A stretch of DNA of 64,000 nt from Denitrobaculum sp965225735. Lineage in GTDB: Bacteria > Pseudomonadota > Alphaproteobacteria > Kiloniellales > Kiloniellaceae. Shown here in pieces: positions 42,404-50,941 of the stretch (within the stretch, counting starts at the first letter, position 1; each line of letters starts with the position of its first letter). The notes under the pieces were generated by a model that did no database searches, had not been told where the DNA came from, and worked only from the letters and a program-made list of their open reading frames with translations. The stretch covers positions 324,560-388,559 of the forward strand of contig CBDDBN010000025.1 of the NCBI GenBank assembly GCA_965225735.1, written 5' to 3'. The translations under genes were made by a program, and so were the position numbers.

Positions 42404-43555
42404 ATGGCTGAGATTCGGCTTGGTTTGATCATGCATGGCGTGACCGGGCGGATGGGAATGAATCAGCACCTGATTCGATCGATCCTGGCCATCCACAAGC
42501 AGGGCGGCGTTGCTCTCTCCAATGGAGACAGGGTCATGCCCGATCCCATCCTCGTCGGACGCAACGCCGAAAAAGTCGAGCAATTGGCAAAGGCGCACGG
42601 TGTCGAACGCTGGTCCGCCGACCTCGATCAGGCGCTTAGCAACCCGGATGACACCCTGTTTTTCGATGCCGCCTCCACACAGCTTCGCGCGGATCTTCTC
42701 AAAAAAGCCATGGATGCCGGCAAAGCGATCTATTGCGAAAAACCGATTGCCGAGAACCTGGACGATGCCGTCGATCTGGCTCGCTATGCCAAGACGCGCG
42801 GCATTAAGAACGGGGTCGTGCATGACAAACTCTCGCTGCCCGGTCTCCTGAAACTCAAGGCCCTAAAGGATTGGGGTTTCTTCGGAGACATCCTGTCGGT
42901 GCGGGGTGAATTCGGTTACTGGGTATTCGAAGGAGGGTGGCAAGAGGCGCAACGCCCCTCCTGGAACTACCGCAAGTCCGACGGCGGCGGCATCATTCTC
43001 GATATGCTGTGTCACTGGCGTTATGTTCTCGACTACACAATCGCGCCGGTCAAAGCCTTGAGCTGCTACGGCGCCACGCACATTCCCCAACGCTTCGATG
43101 AACGGGGCGAAGCCTACGCCGCGGATGCCGACGACGCGGCCTATGCAACGTTCGAGCTTGAGGGCGGAATCGTCGCCCAGATGAATTCTTCCTGGTGCAC
43201 CCGCGTGCGCCGGGACGATCTTGTGACCTTTCACGTCGACGGCACGCTTGGATCTGCGGTCGCGGGCCTTCACTCCTGTAAGACGCAGTCGCGGGTCAAC
43301 ACGCCGAAGCCTGTTTGGAATCCGGACGAGCCGCAAACCATGAACTTCTTCGACGACTGGACGGAAGTGCCCAACAATCGGATCTACGATAATGGTTTCA
43401 AGCAGCAGTGGGAGGACTTCATCCGCCATCTGATGGAAGACGCGCCCTGGCAGTACGACCTTCATTCGGGCGCAAAAGGCGTGCAGCTCGCCGAACTGGG
43501 ACTTCAAAGCTGGGCCGAGCGCCGCTGGCTCGACGTGCCGGAACTCGAAATTTAG
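42404..43555 (+). CDS. Gfo/Idh/MocA-family oxidoreductase
   Basis: A 383-residue NAD(P)-dependent dehydrogenase. The N-terminal Rossmann part is IRLGLIMHGVTGRMGMNQHL. The lysine motif GKAIYCEKPIAENLDDAVDL contains the conserved EKP. The C-terminal domain has GGGIILDMLCHWRYVLDY with the conserved D...H. Such enzymes oxidise or reduce sugars and cyclitols. Placed between the importer and DUF993 genes, it is likely an early catabolic step. Confidence 0.9.
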   Translation: MAEIRLGLIMHGVTGRMGMNQHLIRSILAIHKQGGVALSNGDRVMPDPILVGRNAEKVEQLAKAHGVERWSADLDQALSNPDDTLFFDAASTQLRADLLKKAMDAGKAIYCEKPIAENLDDAVDLARYAKTRGIKNGVVHDKLSLPGLLKLKALKDWGFFGDILSVRGEFGYWVFEGGWQEAQRPSWNYRKSDGGGIILDMLCHWRYVLDYTIAPVKALSCYGATHIPQRFDERGEAYAADADDAAYATFELEGGIVAQMNSSWCTRVRRDDLVTFHVDGTLGSAVAGLHSCKTQSRVNTPKPVWNPDEPQTMNFFDDWTEVPNNRIYDNGFKQQWEDFIRHLMEDAPWQYDLHSGAKGVQLAELGLQSWAERRWLDVPELEI

Positions 43556-43565
43556 GACGGTCGCG

Positions 43566-44732
43566 ATGAACTCAATCAAACTGCCGGACCTCAATGGCGG
43601 CCTCAGCGAATTTACCCTGTCGCCGCCTCGAAATTTCGCGACGAAAATAACGGGCAAACTCCCACGCATCGCCTACGCTGCGGCCCATGTGGTCGCGGAT
43701 CCACTTGCCGACGTAGATCCCTGGCTGCAGCCTGCTGTCGACTGGGACGCGACCATCGCCTATCGCCGCTATCTTTGGGATCTTGGTCTCGGCGTCGCCG
43801 AAGCAATGGATACGGCGCAGCGAGGCATGGGGCTTGACTGGAACGGCGCAAAGGAGCTTATCCGCCATTCGTTGGACGCCGCGAGAGACTTTCCCGACGC
43901 GAAAGTTGCCAACGGCTGTGGCACCGATCACCTCGCTCCAGATGCAAGCCTTTCGACTGACGATGTCATTCGCGCTTACGAAGAGCAGATGGAAGTCATC
44001 GAAGGCCTTGGCGGCAGATTGATCATCATGGCCAGCCGCGCCCTGGCCGCCTGTGCCAAATCGCCTGATGACTATGCAAAGGTTTATGATCGAGTTTTGA
44101 ATCAGGCAAGCGAGCCTGTCTTGATCCATTGGTTGGGCGAAATGTTCGACCCGGCGCTGGAGGGCTACTGGGGACACGTCGACCATGATGCCGCGATGGA
44201 CGTTTGCCTCGGCATTCTCGCCGACAACGCAGACAAGGTCGACGGGATCAAGATATCCCTGCTGAACAAAGACAAAGAAATCATCATGCGCCGGCGTCTG
44301 CCGGATGGCGTGAAGATGTACACCGGTGACGACTTCAACTACGCCGAACTTATCACCGGCGACGATCAGGGTTACTCGCACGCCCTTCTCGGAATTTTCG
44401 ATCCGATCGCACCGGCGGCGAGCGCCGCCTTGGCTGCGATGGGCGAAGGCGACCTCGACAGCTTCAACAGCATTCTCGAACCGACGGTGCCTCTGTCGCG
44501 CCACATCTTCAAGGCTCCAACCAGGTTCTACAAAACTGGCGTGGTTTTCCTGGCGTATCTCAACGGCCACCAGAAGCACTTCACCATGATCGGCGGTCAG
44601 CAGAGCGCCCGCTCTCTTCAGCATCTTGCGGAGCTGTTTCGTCTGGCGGACCGCTGTGGTTTGCTCTCCGACCCAGAGGCCGCCGCGGCGCGCTTCAGGA
44701 ACGTCATGCGGCCTTACGGCGTGGAAGGATAG
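43566..44732 (+). CDS. DUF993 family protein (dihydrodipicolinate-synthase-like aldolase)
   Basis: A 388-residue protein of the DUF993 family, a TIM-barrel group distantly related to DapA-type class I aldolases. Telling runs are RIAYAAAHVVADPLADVDPW, PVLIHWLGEMFDPALEGYWG and VDGIKISLLNKDKEIIMRRR, where the Lys in GIKIS is at the position of a Schiff-base lysine. It would cleave or form a C-C bond, but no activity is established to my knowledge. Gene order with Gfo/Idh/MocA and an isomerase is recurrent for this family. Confidence 0.8.
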   Translation: MNSIKLPDLNGGLSEFTLSPPRNFATKITGKLPRIAYAAAHVVADPLADVDPWLQPAVDWDATIAYRRYLWDLGLGVAEAMDTAQRGMGLDWNGAKELIRHSLDAARDFPDAKVANGCGTDHLAPDASLSTDDVIRAYEEQMEVIEGLGGRLIIMASRALAACAKSPDDYAKVYDRVLNQASEPVLIHWLGEMFDPALEGYWGHVDHDAAMDVCLGILADNADKVDGIKISLLNKDKEIIMRRRLPDGVKMYTGDDFNYAELITGDDQGYSHALLGIFDPIAPAASAALAAMGEGDLDSFNSILEPTVPLSRHIFKAPTRFYKTGVVFLAYLNGHQKHFTMIGGQQSARSLQHLAELFRLADRCGLLSDPEAAAARFRNVMRPYGVEG

Positions 44733-44736
44733 GAAC

Positions 44737-45576
44737 TTGCGTGATCTTTCCAGCGATACGAGCCTCTTGTCTCTCAACGCGGCCACTGTTCGCAAACAGT
44801 GGAACCTGGAGCAAATCATAGAGGGCTGCGCGCGCCATCAAATCGGCGCCATAGCGCCGTGGCGGGATCAGATTGCCGACTGCGGGCTCGACAAGGCCGC
44901 GCGCTTGATCCGCGACGCAGGACTAGGCGTAAGCGGCGTTTGTCGCGGCGGAATGTTCCCCGCGGCGGACCGCGCTAAGTTCGAAGCCAACGTAGAAGAC
45001 AACCGAAAGGCCGTCGCCGAAGCGGCAACTCTCAACGCCGACTGCCTGGTTCTGGTCGTCGGTGGCCTGGCAGAGGGTTCGCGGGATATTGCCGACGCGC
45101 GCCATCAGGTTGAGGAAGGCATCGCCTCGATACTCGAGTACGCACGCGCGGCGCAGATTCCGCTTGCGATCGAACCCCTTCATCCCATGTATGCGGCCGA
45201 CCGCGCTTGCGTGAACACACTCCGTCATGCGCTCGATATTTGCGACCGGCTCGGCTCAGGGGTCGGTGTTGCCGTCGATGTCTACCATGTCTGGTGGGAT
45301 CCGGAGCTCGAATCCCAAATCGCGCGGGCCGGCGCGAACGATCAACTGTTGGCTTATCACGTTTGCGATTGGCTGGTGCCAACCACCGACCTTTTGCTAG
45401 ACCGGGGCATGATGGGCGACGGGGTCATCGAATTGAAAAAGATCCGCGGCTGGATCGAAGCGGCAGGATACGACGACACCTGTGAAGTCGAAATCTTCTC
45501 AGCCGAGAACTGGTGGAAACGCCCGCCCGATGAGGTCCTGGCCACAGTTGTCGAGCGCCATCAGTCGGTGGTGTAG
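44737..45576 (+). CDS. Sugar phosphate isomerase/epimerase-type TIM barrel
   Basis: A 279-residue AP-endonuclease-2-like barrel. Metal-site features are IPLAIEPLHPMYAADRACVN, VGVAVDVYHVWWDPELESQI and YDDTCEVEIFSAENWWKR. It may isomerise or epimerise a sugar or inosose. No ATG fits; the TTG at 44737 lies five bases after the DUF993 stop and has AAGGA seven bases upstream. The last 16 bases overlap the end of the AraC-type gene on the other strand. Confidence 0.8.
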   Translation: MRDLSSDTSLLSLNAATVRKQWNLEQIIEGCARHQIGAIAPWRDQIADCGLDKAARLIRDAGLGVSGVCRGGMFPAADRAKFEANVEDNRKAVAEAATLNADCLVLVVGGLAEGSRDIADARHQVEEGIASILEYARAAQIPLAIEPLHPMYAADRACVNTLRHALDICDRLGSGVGVAVDVYHVWWDPELESQIARAGANDQLLAYHVCDWLVPTTDLLLDRGMMGDGVIELKKIRGWIEAAGYDDTCEVEIFSAENWWKRPPDEVLATVVERHQSVV

Positions 45577-46493
45577 CTCTCGATATACTGTCGCGGTGTC
45601 AAACCGGTGACCTGCTTGAACACACGATAAAAGTGCGAGAGATCGCCGAACCCGGCATCCAGCGCGGAGAACAAGACATTGTCGGTCTCCAGCAGGCGTT
45701 TCTTGGCGAATTCCACCCGCAGCCGCGTGATGTAGGCTTTGACTGTCTCCCCCTTCGCCTCGCGAAACAGAGTTGTATAGCGGCGGTAACTGATACCGGC
45801 CATGGCAGCCAGATCCTTGATCTGAACCTCTTCGGTGAAGCGTTCATCCAAAAAGTCGAGTGTACGGGTGAAGGCCTGAGCGCCTTTCGCCAACTCCGCC
45901 AAGGAGGCGGCTTCGCTGGCCGTTCGCGCAAGCGCGATCAACAACTGGATAAGAAGTCCCCAAATCGCCGCTTCATGTCCTACACGGGCGGTCGTCTGCT
46001 CAAAGGCCATGCGTTGAAGGCTTGAGTGGATCGCCGCCCTGCGATGTGTCTGCAACATGCTCAGCGGTCGCATGGCGACGAACACCGACCGGAAATAGCG
46101 GTAGCCCGCGGCGAGATCGGGAACAGCCTGTAAAGTGTCCGCGTGGAAGCAGACCATCATCAAGGTAACCGGATCCGAGGGGTCGTCCGCGAACCTGTGT
46201 GCTTCCCCTGCCGGCAGAAACAAAACGTCATCTGTGTTCAGTCTTGTGCTCGAGGTCTTGGTCCAGAGCTGACCGCTCCCCCGCCGAATGAAGCAAAGCT
46301 TATCGAATGCCCATTCGCCCATTTCCATTTCGAAGCCTGGCGCGTGCCGGCTTTCGAAAACCAGTATGCTGTTTTCATTTAATTTTACTGATTTTGGCGA
46401 TGTTCTAAACACAACGGACTCATGAAGAATTGCCGATTCTGCAAATAGATTTTTATCCGTCCTAGCCAAGACTTCAAGAGGCTTCCACTCCAT
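45561..46493 (-). CDS. AraC-family regulator with cupin sensor domain
   Basis: A 310-residue protein. The N-terminal cupin-type part has MEMGEWAFDKLCFIRRGSGQ and LNTDDVLFLPAGEAHRFADD. The C-terminal double HTH has IKDLAAMAGISYRRYTTLFR and DAGFGDLSHFYRVFKQVTGL followed by TPRQYI. It reads toward the catabolic operon and overlaps its last gene by 16 bp tail to tail. It is divergent from the aminomethyltransferase gene (46580), its probable target. Confidence 0.9.
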   Translation of the reverse strand: MEWKPLEVLARTDKNLFAESAILHESVVFRTSPKSVKLNENSILVFESRHAPGFEMEMGEWAFDKLCFIRRGSGQLWTKTSSTRLNTDDVLFLPAGEAHRFADDPSDPVTLMMVCFHADTLQAVPDLAAGYRYFRSVFVAMRPLSMLQTHRRAAIHSSLQRMAFEQTTARVGHEAAIWGLLIQLLIALARTASEAASLAELAKGAQAFTRTLDFLDERFTEEVQIKDLAAMAGISYRRYTTLFREAKGETVKAYITRLRVEFAKKRLLETDNVLFSALDAGFGDLSHFYRVFKQVTGLTPRQYIESYTTD

Positions 46494-46579
46494 GATCGAA
46501 GGCTATGGCCGGATGCCGCCGTTTCTGTCGGCTTTACGGCTCAAAAAATATAATTGCGTTGTAAAATGGGAGGAAATCC

Positions 46580-47917
46580 GTGCCGGAGAGTCTCGAAGAT
46601 AAGTTATCGCAGTTCAGCAGCCCGGTTGAGATGCTGCGCAACTCGCCGACGGGCGGCTATGCCTTTCCCTTCCCTCCCGAGTACACAAACTGGCGCGACG
46701 AACAGGAAGCCTGGTGCAAATCGGTTGTCCTGTTCGATCAGTCCTTTCACATGACCGATATCTACTTCGAGGGTAAGGACGTCCGCCGTCTGATCTCCGA
46801 TGTCGGCGTCAATACACTCAGCAATTTCGGCGCAAACAAAGCGAAGCAACTCGTGGCCTGCAACTACGACGGCTTTGTGATCGGTGACGCCATCTTGTTT
46901 GGTCACGCCGAAGAGAAGTTCAGTGTTGTCGGGCGCCCGTCGGTTCCCAACTGGGTAGCCTATCACGCCGAAACAGGCGGCTACGACGTCAAGGTTACGC
47001 GCGACATCAGAACGGTTGGAAACCCGAAGGATCGCTTGCTTTATCGCTTTCAGATTCAGGGCCCGAATGCGCTGGACCTGATGAAAAAAGTGAATGAGGG
47101 TCCCCTGCCGGAAATTCCCTTTTTCAATATCGGCGACTTAAAGATCGCAGGCCGGAACGTCCGCGCTTTGAACCACAGCATGTCCCGCATGTCCGGCCTC
47201 GAGATCCACGGCCCGATGGCGGAAGGTGAAACGGTCCTGGAGGCGATACTGAAAGCCGGCGAAGAGTTCGGCCTTCGTCTGGGTGGCAGCCGAGCCTATT
47301 CGACCGTCTCGCCGGAATCCGGCTGGATCCCCTCTCCTATGCCGGCGATCTATAGCGGGGACAGCATGAAACCCTATAGAGAGTGGCTGAGCGCGGATAG
47401 CTTTGAGGCAACCGCCTCGCTCGGCGGCAGCTTCTACTCCGATAATATCGAGGACTACTACCATCGGCCTTGGGATCTCGGTTACGGCCGGCATGTCAAT
47501 TTCGATCACGACTTCATTGGCCGAAGCGCCCTGGAGGCCGCGCAGGATCAGCCGAAACGAAAGAAAGTCTGGCTCGACTGGAACAGGGAAGACACCTTGC
47601 GCATTATCGGCGGCATGTTGGGCGATGGAGAGCGCTACAAATATCTCGAAGTGCCAAATTCCTATTACGCCATTCTCCCCTTCGACAAGGTTCTGAAAGA
47701 CGAACGCATGGTCGGCCTGTCGACCTACGCCGTCTACACCACCAATCAGCGCTCGTGGTTCTCACTGGCCATGGTGGACGAAGCCGATGCCGTGGATGGT
47801 TCGGAAGTGCAATTGATCTGGGGCGAAGAAGACGGCGGTTCGAACAGACCTCTCGTCGAACGCCACGTGCAGACAACGGTGCGCGCCACCGTCCGTTCGA
47901 AGCGGCACTACGCTTAA
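46580..47917 (+). CDS. Aminomethyltransferase-family protein, LigM/DesA-like tetrahydrofolate-dependent O-demethylase candidate
   Basis: A 445-residue GcvT-fold protein. The chain (NSPTGGYAFPFPPEYTNWRD; EAWCKSVVLFDQSFHMTDIY; LNHSMSRMSGLEIHGPMAEG; WDLGYGRHVNFDHDFIGRSA) resembles the vanillate/syringate O-demethylase branch, which moves a methyl group to tetrahydrofolate. The length is close to LigM. It starts with GTG behind GGGAGGAAATCC, divergent from the AraC gene. No folate-cycling or ring-cleavage genes are adjacent, so the methylated substrate is open. Confidence 0.8.
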   Translation: MPESLEDKLSQFSSPVEMLRNSPTGGYAFPFPPEYTNWRDEQEAWCKSVVLFDQSFHMTDIYFEGKDVRRLISDVGVNTLSNFGANKAKQLVACNYDGFVIGDAILFGHAEEKFSVVGRPSVPNWVAYHAETGGYDVKVTRDIRTVGNPKDRLLYRFQIQGPNALDLMKKVNEGPLPEIPFFNIGDLKIAGRNVRALNHSMSRMSGLEIHGPMAEGETVLEAILKAGEEFGLRLGGSRAYSTVSPESGWIPSPMPAIYSGDSMKPYREWLSADSFEATASLGGSFYSDNIEDYYHRPWDLGYGRHVNFDHDFIGRSALEAAQDQPKRKKVWLDWNREDTLRIIGGMLGDGERYKYLEVPNSYYAILPFDKVLKDERMVGLSTYAVYTTNQRSWFSLAMVDEADAVDGSEVQLIWGEEDGGSNRPLVERHVQTTVRATVRSKRHYA

Positions 47918-47938
47918 GGCCGTCTCTCGCTAACAAAG

Positions 47939-47998
47939 ATCGTAGGGCCGAATACCTGCCTCATGACCGACAAAGGCCGGAGGCAGGGTCCCTACGAT
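47939..47998. repeat. Long imperfect palindrome after the aminomethyltransferase gene
   Basis: Two nested perfect arm pairs: ATCGTAGGG (47939-47947) with CCCTACGAT (47990-47998), and CCTGCCTC (47955-47962) with GAGGCAGG (47980-47987). Together they make a long hairpin about 20 bp after the stop. It could be the terminator or a dispersed REP-like element. Confidence 0.6.
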
Positions 47999-48070
47999 AA
48001 CTGTCGCGTCTTATGGAATTAGCGGCATGTCATTTTGAGATGCCACCGAAGAGGCATCCCAAGTTGCGCC

Positions 48071-49051
48071 TCAAGCGAGCTGATCGTAGATCCAGCGGTA
48101 GGTTCCTTCCAGACCGACTGCAAGCGGCGTGCTTGGTTGCCAGCCTAACTGTGTCTGAATGCGGGTGTTGTCGCTGTTTCGGCCCATCACGCCCATCGGA
48201 GCGGTCGGATCGTATTGCCGCTTAACTTTGATTCCGGCGATGTCTTCAACGATGTCGACAAGCTGATTGATGGACACTAGCTCGTTGCTTCCAAGGTTAA
48301 GAGGCTCGCTCACGGCGCTCGACACAATGCGATGGATGCCCTCCAGGCAATCGCTGATGTAGGCGAAACTGCGCGTCTGTTCCCCTGTGCCCCAGATGTC
48401 GATTTCGTGACGGCCGGAGAGCTTGGCTTGAGCAAGTTTGCGGCAGATCGCAGCAGGCGCCTTCTCCCGCCCGCCTTCATAGGCCCCCTGCGGTCCGTAG
48501 ATGTTGTGCAAGCGCGCAACGCGGGTCCTGATGTCAAAATCTTCCTGATAGTGAACACACATGCGCTCGCTGAAGAGCTTTTCCCAGCCATAACCATCTT
48601 CCGGCATCGCCGGATAAGCGTCTTGTTCCCTCAATGCCGTGACGCCGGCGTCCTGCTGAAGCTCGACGTTGTATACGCAGGCGGAGGACGCAAAGAAATA
48701 CTGCTCAACACCATATTCGCGTGCGGCTTCCAAAAGATGGGTATTGATCAGAACGTTAAGCATGCAGAGCGCGCGGTTCTGTTCGATAAACCCGATACCG
48801 CCCATATCCGCCGCGAGATTGTAGACCGTCCGCGCGTTGCTGAGTGCCTCTTTGCAGGCATCGCGCTGGCTCAGGTCAAGGACCAGATTTTCGGCACCGG
48901 TGCTGACCTGATACCACTGATCGAGTGGTTTGATGTCGACGGCGCGGATGTCGTTTGCTCCGCGCGCCGTAAGGTCGGTGACCAAATGACCACCGATAAA
49001 CCCGCCTGCGCCGCATACGACAATCTTGTCCCGAAAAATATCTGCTTTCAT
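48071..49051 (-). CDS. GDP-mannose 3,5-epimerase-like protein
   Basis: A 326-residue short-chain dehydrogenase-type epimerase. NAD motif VVCGAGGFIGGHLVTDL. DMGGIGFIEQNRALCMLNVL and LHNIYGPQGAYEGGREKAPA are remarkably close to plant GDP-mannose 3,5-epimerase. Active-site counterparts are present: Cys125 in ASSACVY, Tyr154 and Lys158 in YGWEK, Lys197 in GGREKAP. The enzyme turns GDP-D-mannose into GDP-L-galactose and GDP-L-gulose. It stands at the edge of a glycosyltransferase island and may supply L-galactose. Other GDP-sugar epimerases cannot be excluded. Confidence 0.82.
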   Translation of the reverse strand: MKADIFRDKIVVCGAGGFIGGHLVTDLTARGANDIRAVDIKPLDQWYQVSTGAENLVLDLSQRDACKEALSNARTVYNLAADMGGIGFIEQNRALCMLNVLINTHLLEAAREYGVEQYFFASSACVYNVELQQDAGVTALREQDAYPAMPEDGYGWEKLFSERMCVHYQEDFDIRTRVARLHNIYGPQGAYEGGREKAPAAICRKLAQAKLSGRHEIDIWGTGEQTRSFAYISDCLEGIHRIVSSAVSEPLNLGSNELVSINQLVDIVEDIAGIKVKRQYDPTAPMGVMGRNSDNTRIQTQLGWQPSTPLAVGLEGTYRWIYDQLA

Positions 49052-49221
49052 ACTTTTGTTTTTTATTGAGATATTATTTCAACAAAGTTATCGGGCGGCC
49101 AAAATTTGAGGATTAGCAAAGGTCTGTTCTCAGGGTTAGACCGAAGGAGAAAGTCACGGTCCGTTTCAGTCGTCTGATCAGACTTGTGAATATAGAATTA
49201 GATGGACCGGCGCAATGCATC

Positions 49222-50226
49222 ATGACCTCTAGCATACCGCGAATTATTCACCAGACCTGGAAGACCACGAGCCTACCGGACGACTATGCACGCTTTCACG
49301 ACAGCGTCCGCGCGCTGCATTCGGACTGGGAGCATCGCCTATGGACGGATGACGATAATCGGCGGCTCATTACGGAGCACTACCCCTGGTTCCTGGAGAC
49401 TTACGACGGCTACAAACACAACATCGAGCGGGTCGATGCGGTACGTTATTTCATTCTGCTCCACCATGGGGGCGTCTATCTCGATCTGGACATGGAATGC
49501 GTGAAGCCGATTGACGACTTACTGCAGGCGGACGGCCTGTACTTCTCGCTTCTGGCCGGCCCGAGTATCGAAAACACCGTGATCGGCAATGCGCTGATGG
49601 CCGCGCCCAGAGGCCATGCTTTCTTCAGTTACCTCACGAAGAAACTACCTCACCTGAAGACACGGGACATCACCTTCTCCGATGTTTTCAACAACACCGG
49701 ACCTGACATGCTGAGCCAGCAGATCCGTCTCTGCGAGCCCATGTTTCGCTTCAACCTCATCGGTTTGGATAAAGTCTGCGACCGCGCCGTTGTTCCTCAA
49801 AACCCAGCCCTGGGCGGCAAGAGCCTCGAAGCAGTGCGGAAAGAAAAGCTGCTGCACTTTATCCATCACGGCACCAACGTCTGGAATATCCAACACCCCG
49901 CGCCGCCCGCGCCCGTCGAAGGTTTCGTTCTCTTTGAGAACTTCGACATTCAGGATTGCGACATCGACTATGTGGATTACGCAGTTGGCGAATACGACAT
50001 CATTGCCCAGGCAGCGGCCGATAACCCCAAGGCCATCGCCTTTAACTTCAACGGCTACATCAAAGGCCTGGGCGGGCGATTGAGCCGTTACGATGGCGAC
50101 AGGAGCTGGATCCGGCCCGGCATCACGCCCTGGATCTGCATCAAGGAAGAGGCCCTGCCTCAGCTTGAGATGTCAGATGCGGCAAGTCGGCTGGCTTCAG
50201 AATACCTTCGATCAGAAGATACCTGA
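49222..50226 (+). CDS. Glycosyltransferase with DXD motif (OCH1/capsular mannosyltransferase-like)
   Basis: A 334-residue protein of the Gly_transf_sug (GT32-type) family. IPRIIHQTWKTTSLPDDY is the family's N-terminus, and RVDAVRYFILLHHGGVYLDL followed by DMEC contains Asp88-Leu-Asp90. It transfers a sugar from a nucleotide donor, likely in the cytoplasm. The ATG at 49222 was chosen; an in-frame GTG at 49186 would add 12 residues, neither with a strong ribosome site. Its last 86 bases overlap the 3' end of the convergent gene at 50141. Confidence 0.83.
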   Translation: MTSSIPRIIHQTWKTTSLPDDYARFHDSVRALHSDWEHRLWTDDDNRRLITEHYPWFLETYDGYKHNIERVDAVRYFILLHHGGVYLDLDMECVKPIDDLLQADGLYFSLLAGPSIENTVIGNALMAAPRGHAFFSYLTKKLPHLKTRDITFSDVFNNTGPDMLSQQIRLCEPMFRFNLIGLDKVCDRAVVPQNPALGGKSLEAVRKEKLLHFIHHGTNVWNIQHPAPPAPVEGFVLFENFDIQDCDIDYVDYAVGEYDIIAQAAADNPKAIAFNFNGYIKGLGGRLSRYDGDRSWIRPGITPWICIKEEALPQLEMSDAASRLASEYLRSEDT

Positions 50227-50941
50227 CAATCTCCGCCGGCGTGAAATGGCTGCGCGTGTGGTTGATGATCTGACGACCACGGTCCGACAAGCCTTCGACG
50301 ATGAGGTCGCCGACAACGACCGGAACTGAATCCAGCTTACTCAAAAGACTGAAAACCGACTGATCGTGTCTATGCGCGACGAAGCCCGGATAGTTGGGCA
50401 AGCCACAGAGATTGTCCTGATCGGTGAGGATCCGCTCGTCCTCGCAATAGGAAAGGTAGCGCTGCAGGAAGCTCTCGCTCCAGGGAGATTTGCGAAGCAT
50501 GAAGCAGCTCGCGAAACGCTGCGGCGACCCGACAATCGATGGCGTGTCTGCGTCCATGAGGACGAAGGCATCCCGTTTTGTATAGACCGCTTCGGCAAAT
50601 CCCTCGCCGAGGATCAGCAGGTCCAGTTTGTGTTGCTCGAGCGCGGCGACCATCGGATCGATCGGATTGACGAAGTGCATCGCGGCGTCGGCGTAAAACA
50701 GAAAATCCCCATGGGAGAGCTTCGCCATTGCAGCGGCGAGGATGTAGGGCTTCCAAAGCCAATAACCTGCGCCGCGCTTTTGTCTGAGCGTTGCTGCGTG
50801 ACGCTGCGCAAAGTCCACGTCGATATCCTGCGGGCCATAGGCATGGCAGTCATCGAAGCCGAAGCGCAGGCCCGTCATGAGATTGATCGCCTGATAGGGC
50901 GAGAAGGCAGTGTCGGCGTAGCTGATCAGAAGCTTTTTCAC
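50141..50941 (-). CDS. Putative glycosyltransferase or glycan-related protein
   Basis: A 266-residue soluble protein (start LLISYADTAFSPYQAINLMT after VKK). KRGAGYWLWKPYILAAAMAK and GDFLFYADAAMHFVNPIDPM resemble uncharacterised glycosyltransferase-like proteins found in surface-glycan loci; YADAA stands where a DXD would be expected. GTG at 50939-50941 overlaps the upstream stop (GTGA). Reading frames in this region compete; this one is supported by the coupled start and by normal composition. Function is a guess from context. Confidence 0.65.
   Translation of the reverse strand: MKKLLISYADTAFSPYQAINLMTGLRFGFDDCHAYGPQDIDVDFAQRHAATLRQKRGAGYWLWKPYILAAAMAKLSHGDFLFYADAAMHFVNPIDPMVAALEQHKLDLLILGEGFAEAVYTKRDAFVLMDADTPSIVGSPQRFASCFMLRKSPWSESFLQRYLSYCEDERILTDQDNLCGLPNYPGFVAHRHDQSVFSLLSKLDSVPVVVGDLIVEGLSDRGRQIINHTRSHFTPAEIVRYLLIEGILKPADLPHLTSQAEAGPLP

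Noticed and set aside
43572..44819. A 415-codon reverse frame opposite the DUF993 gene
   Set aside because: Antisense shadow; DUF993 on the forward strand fits the operon spacing.
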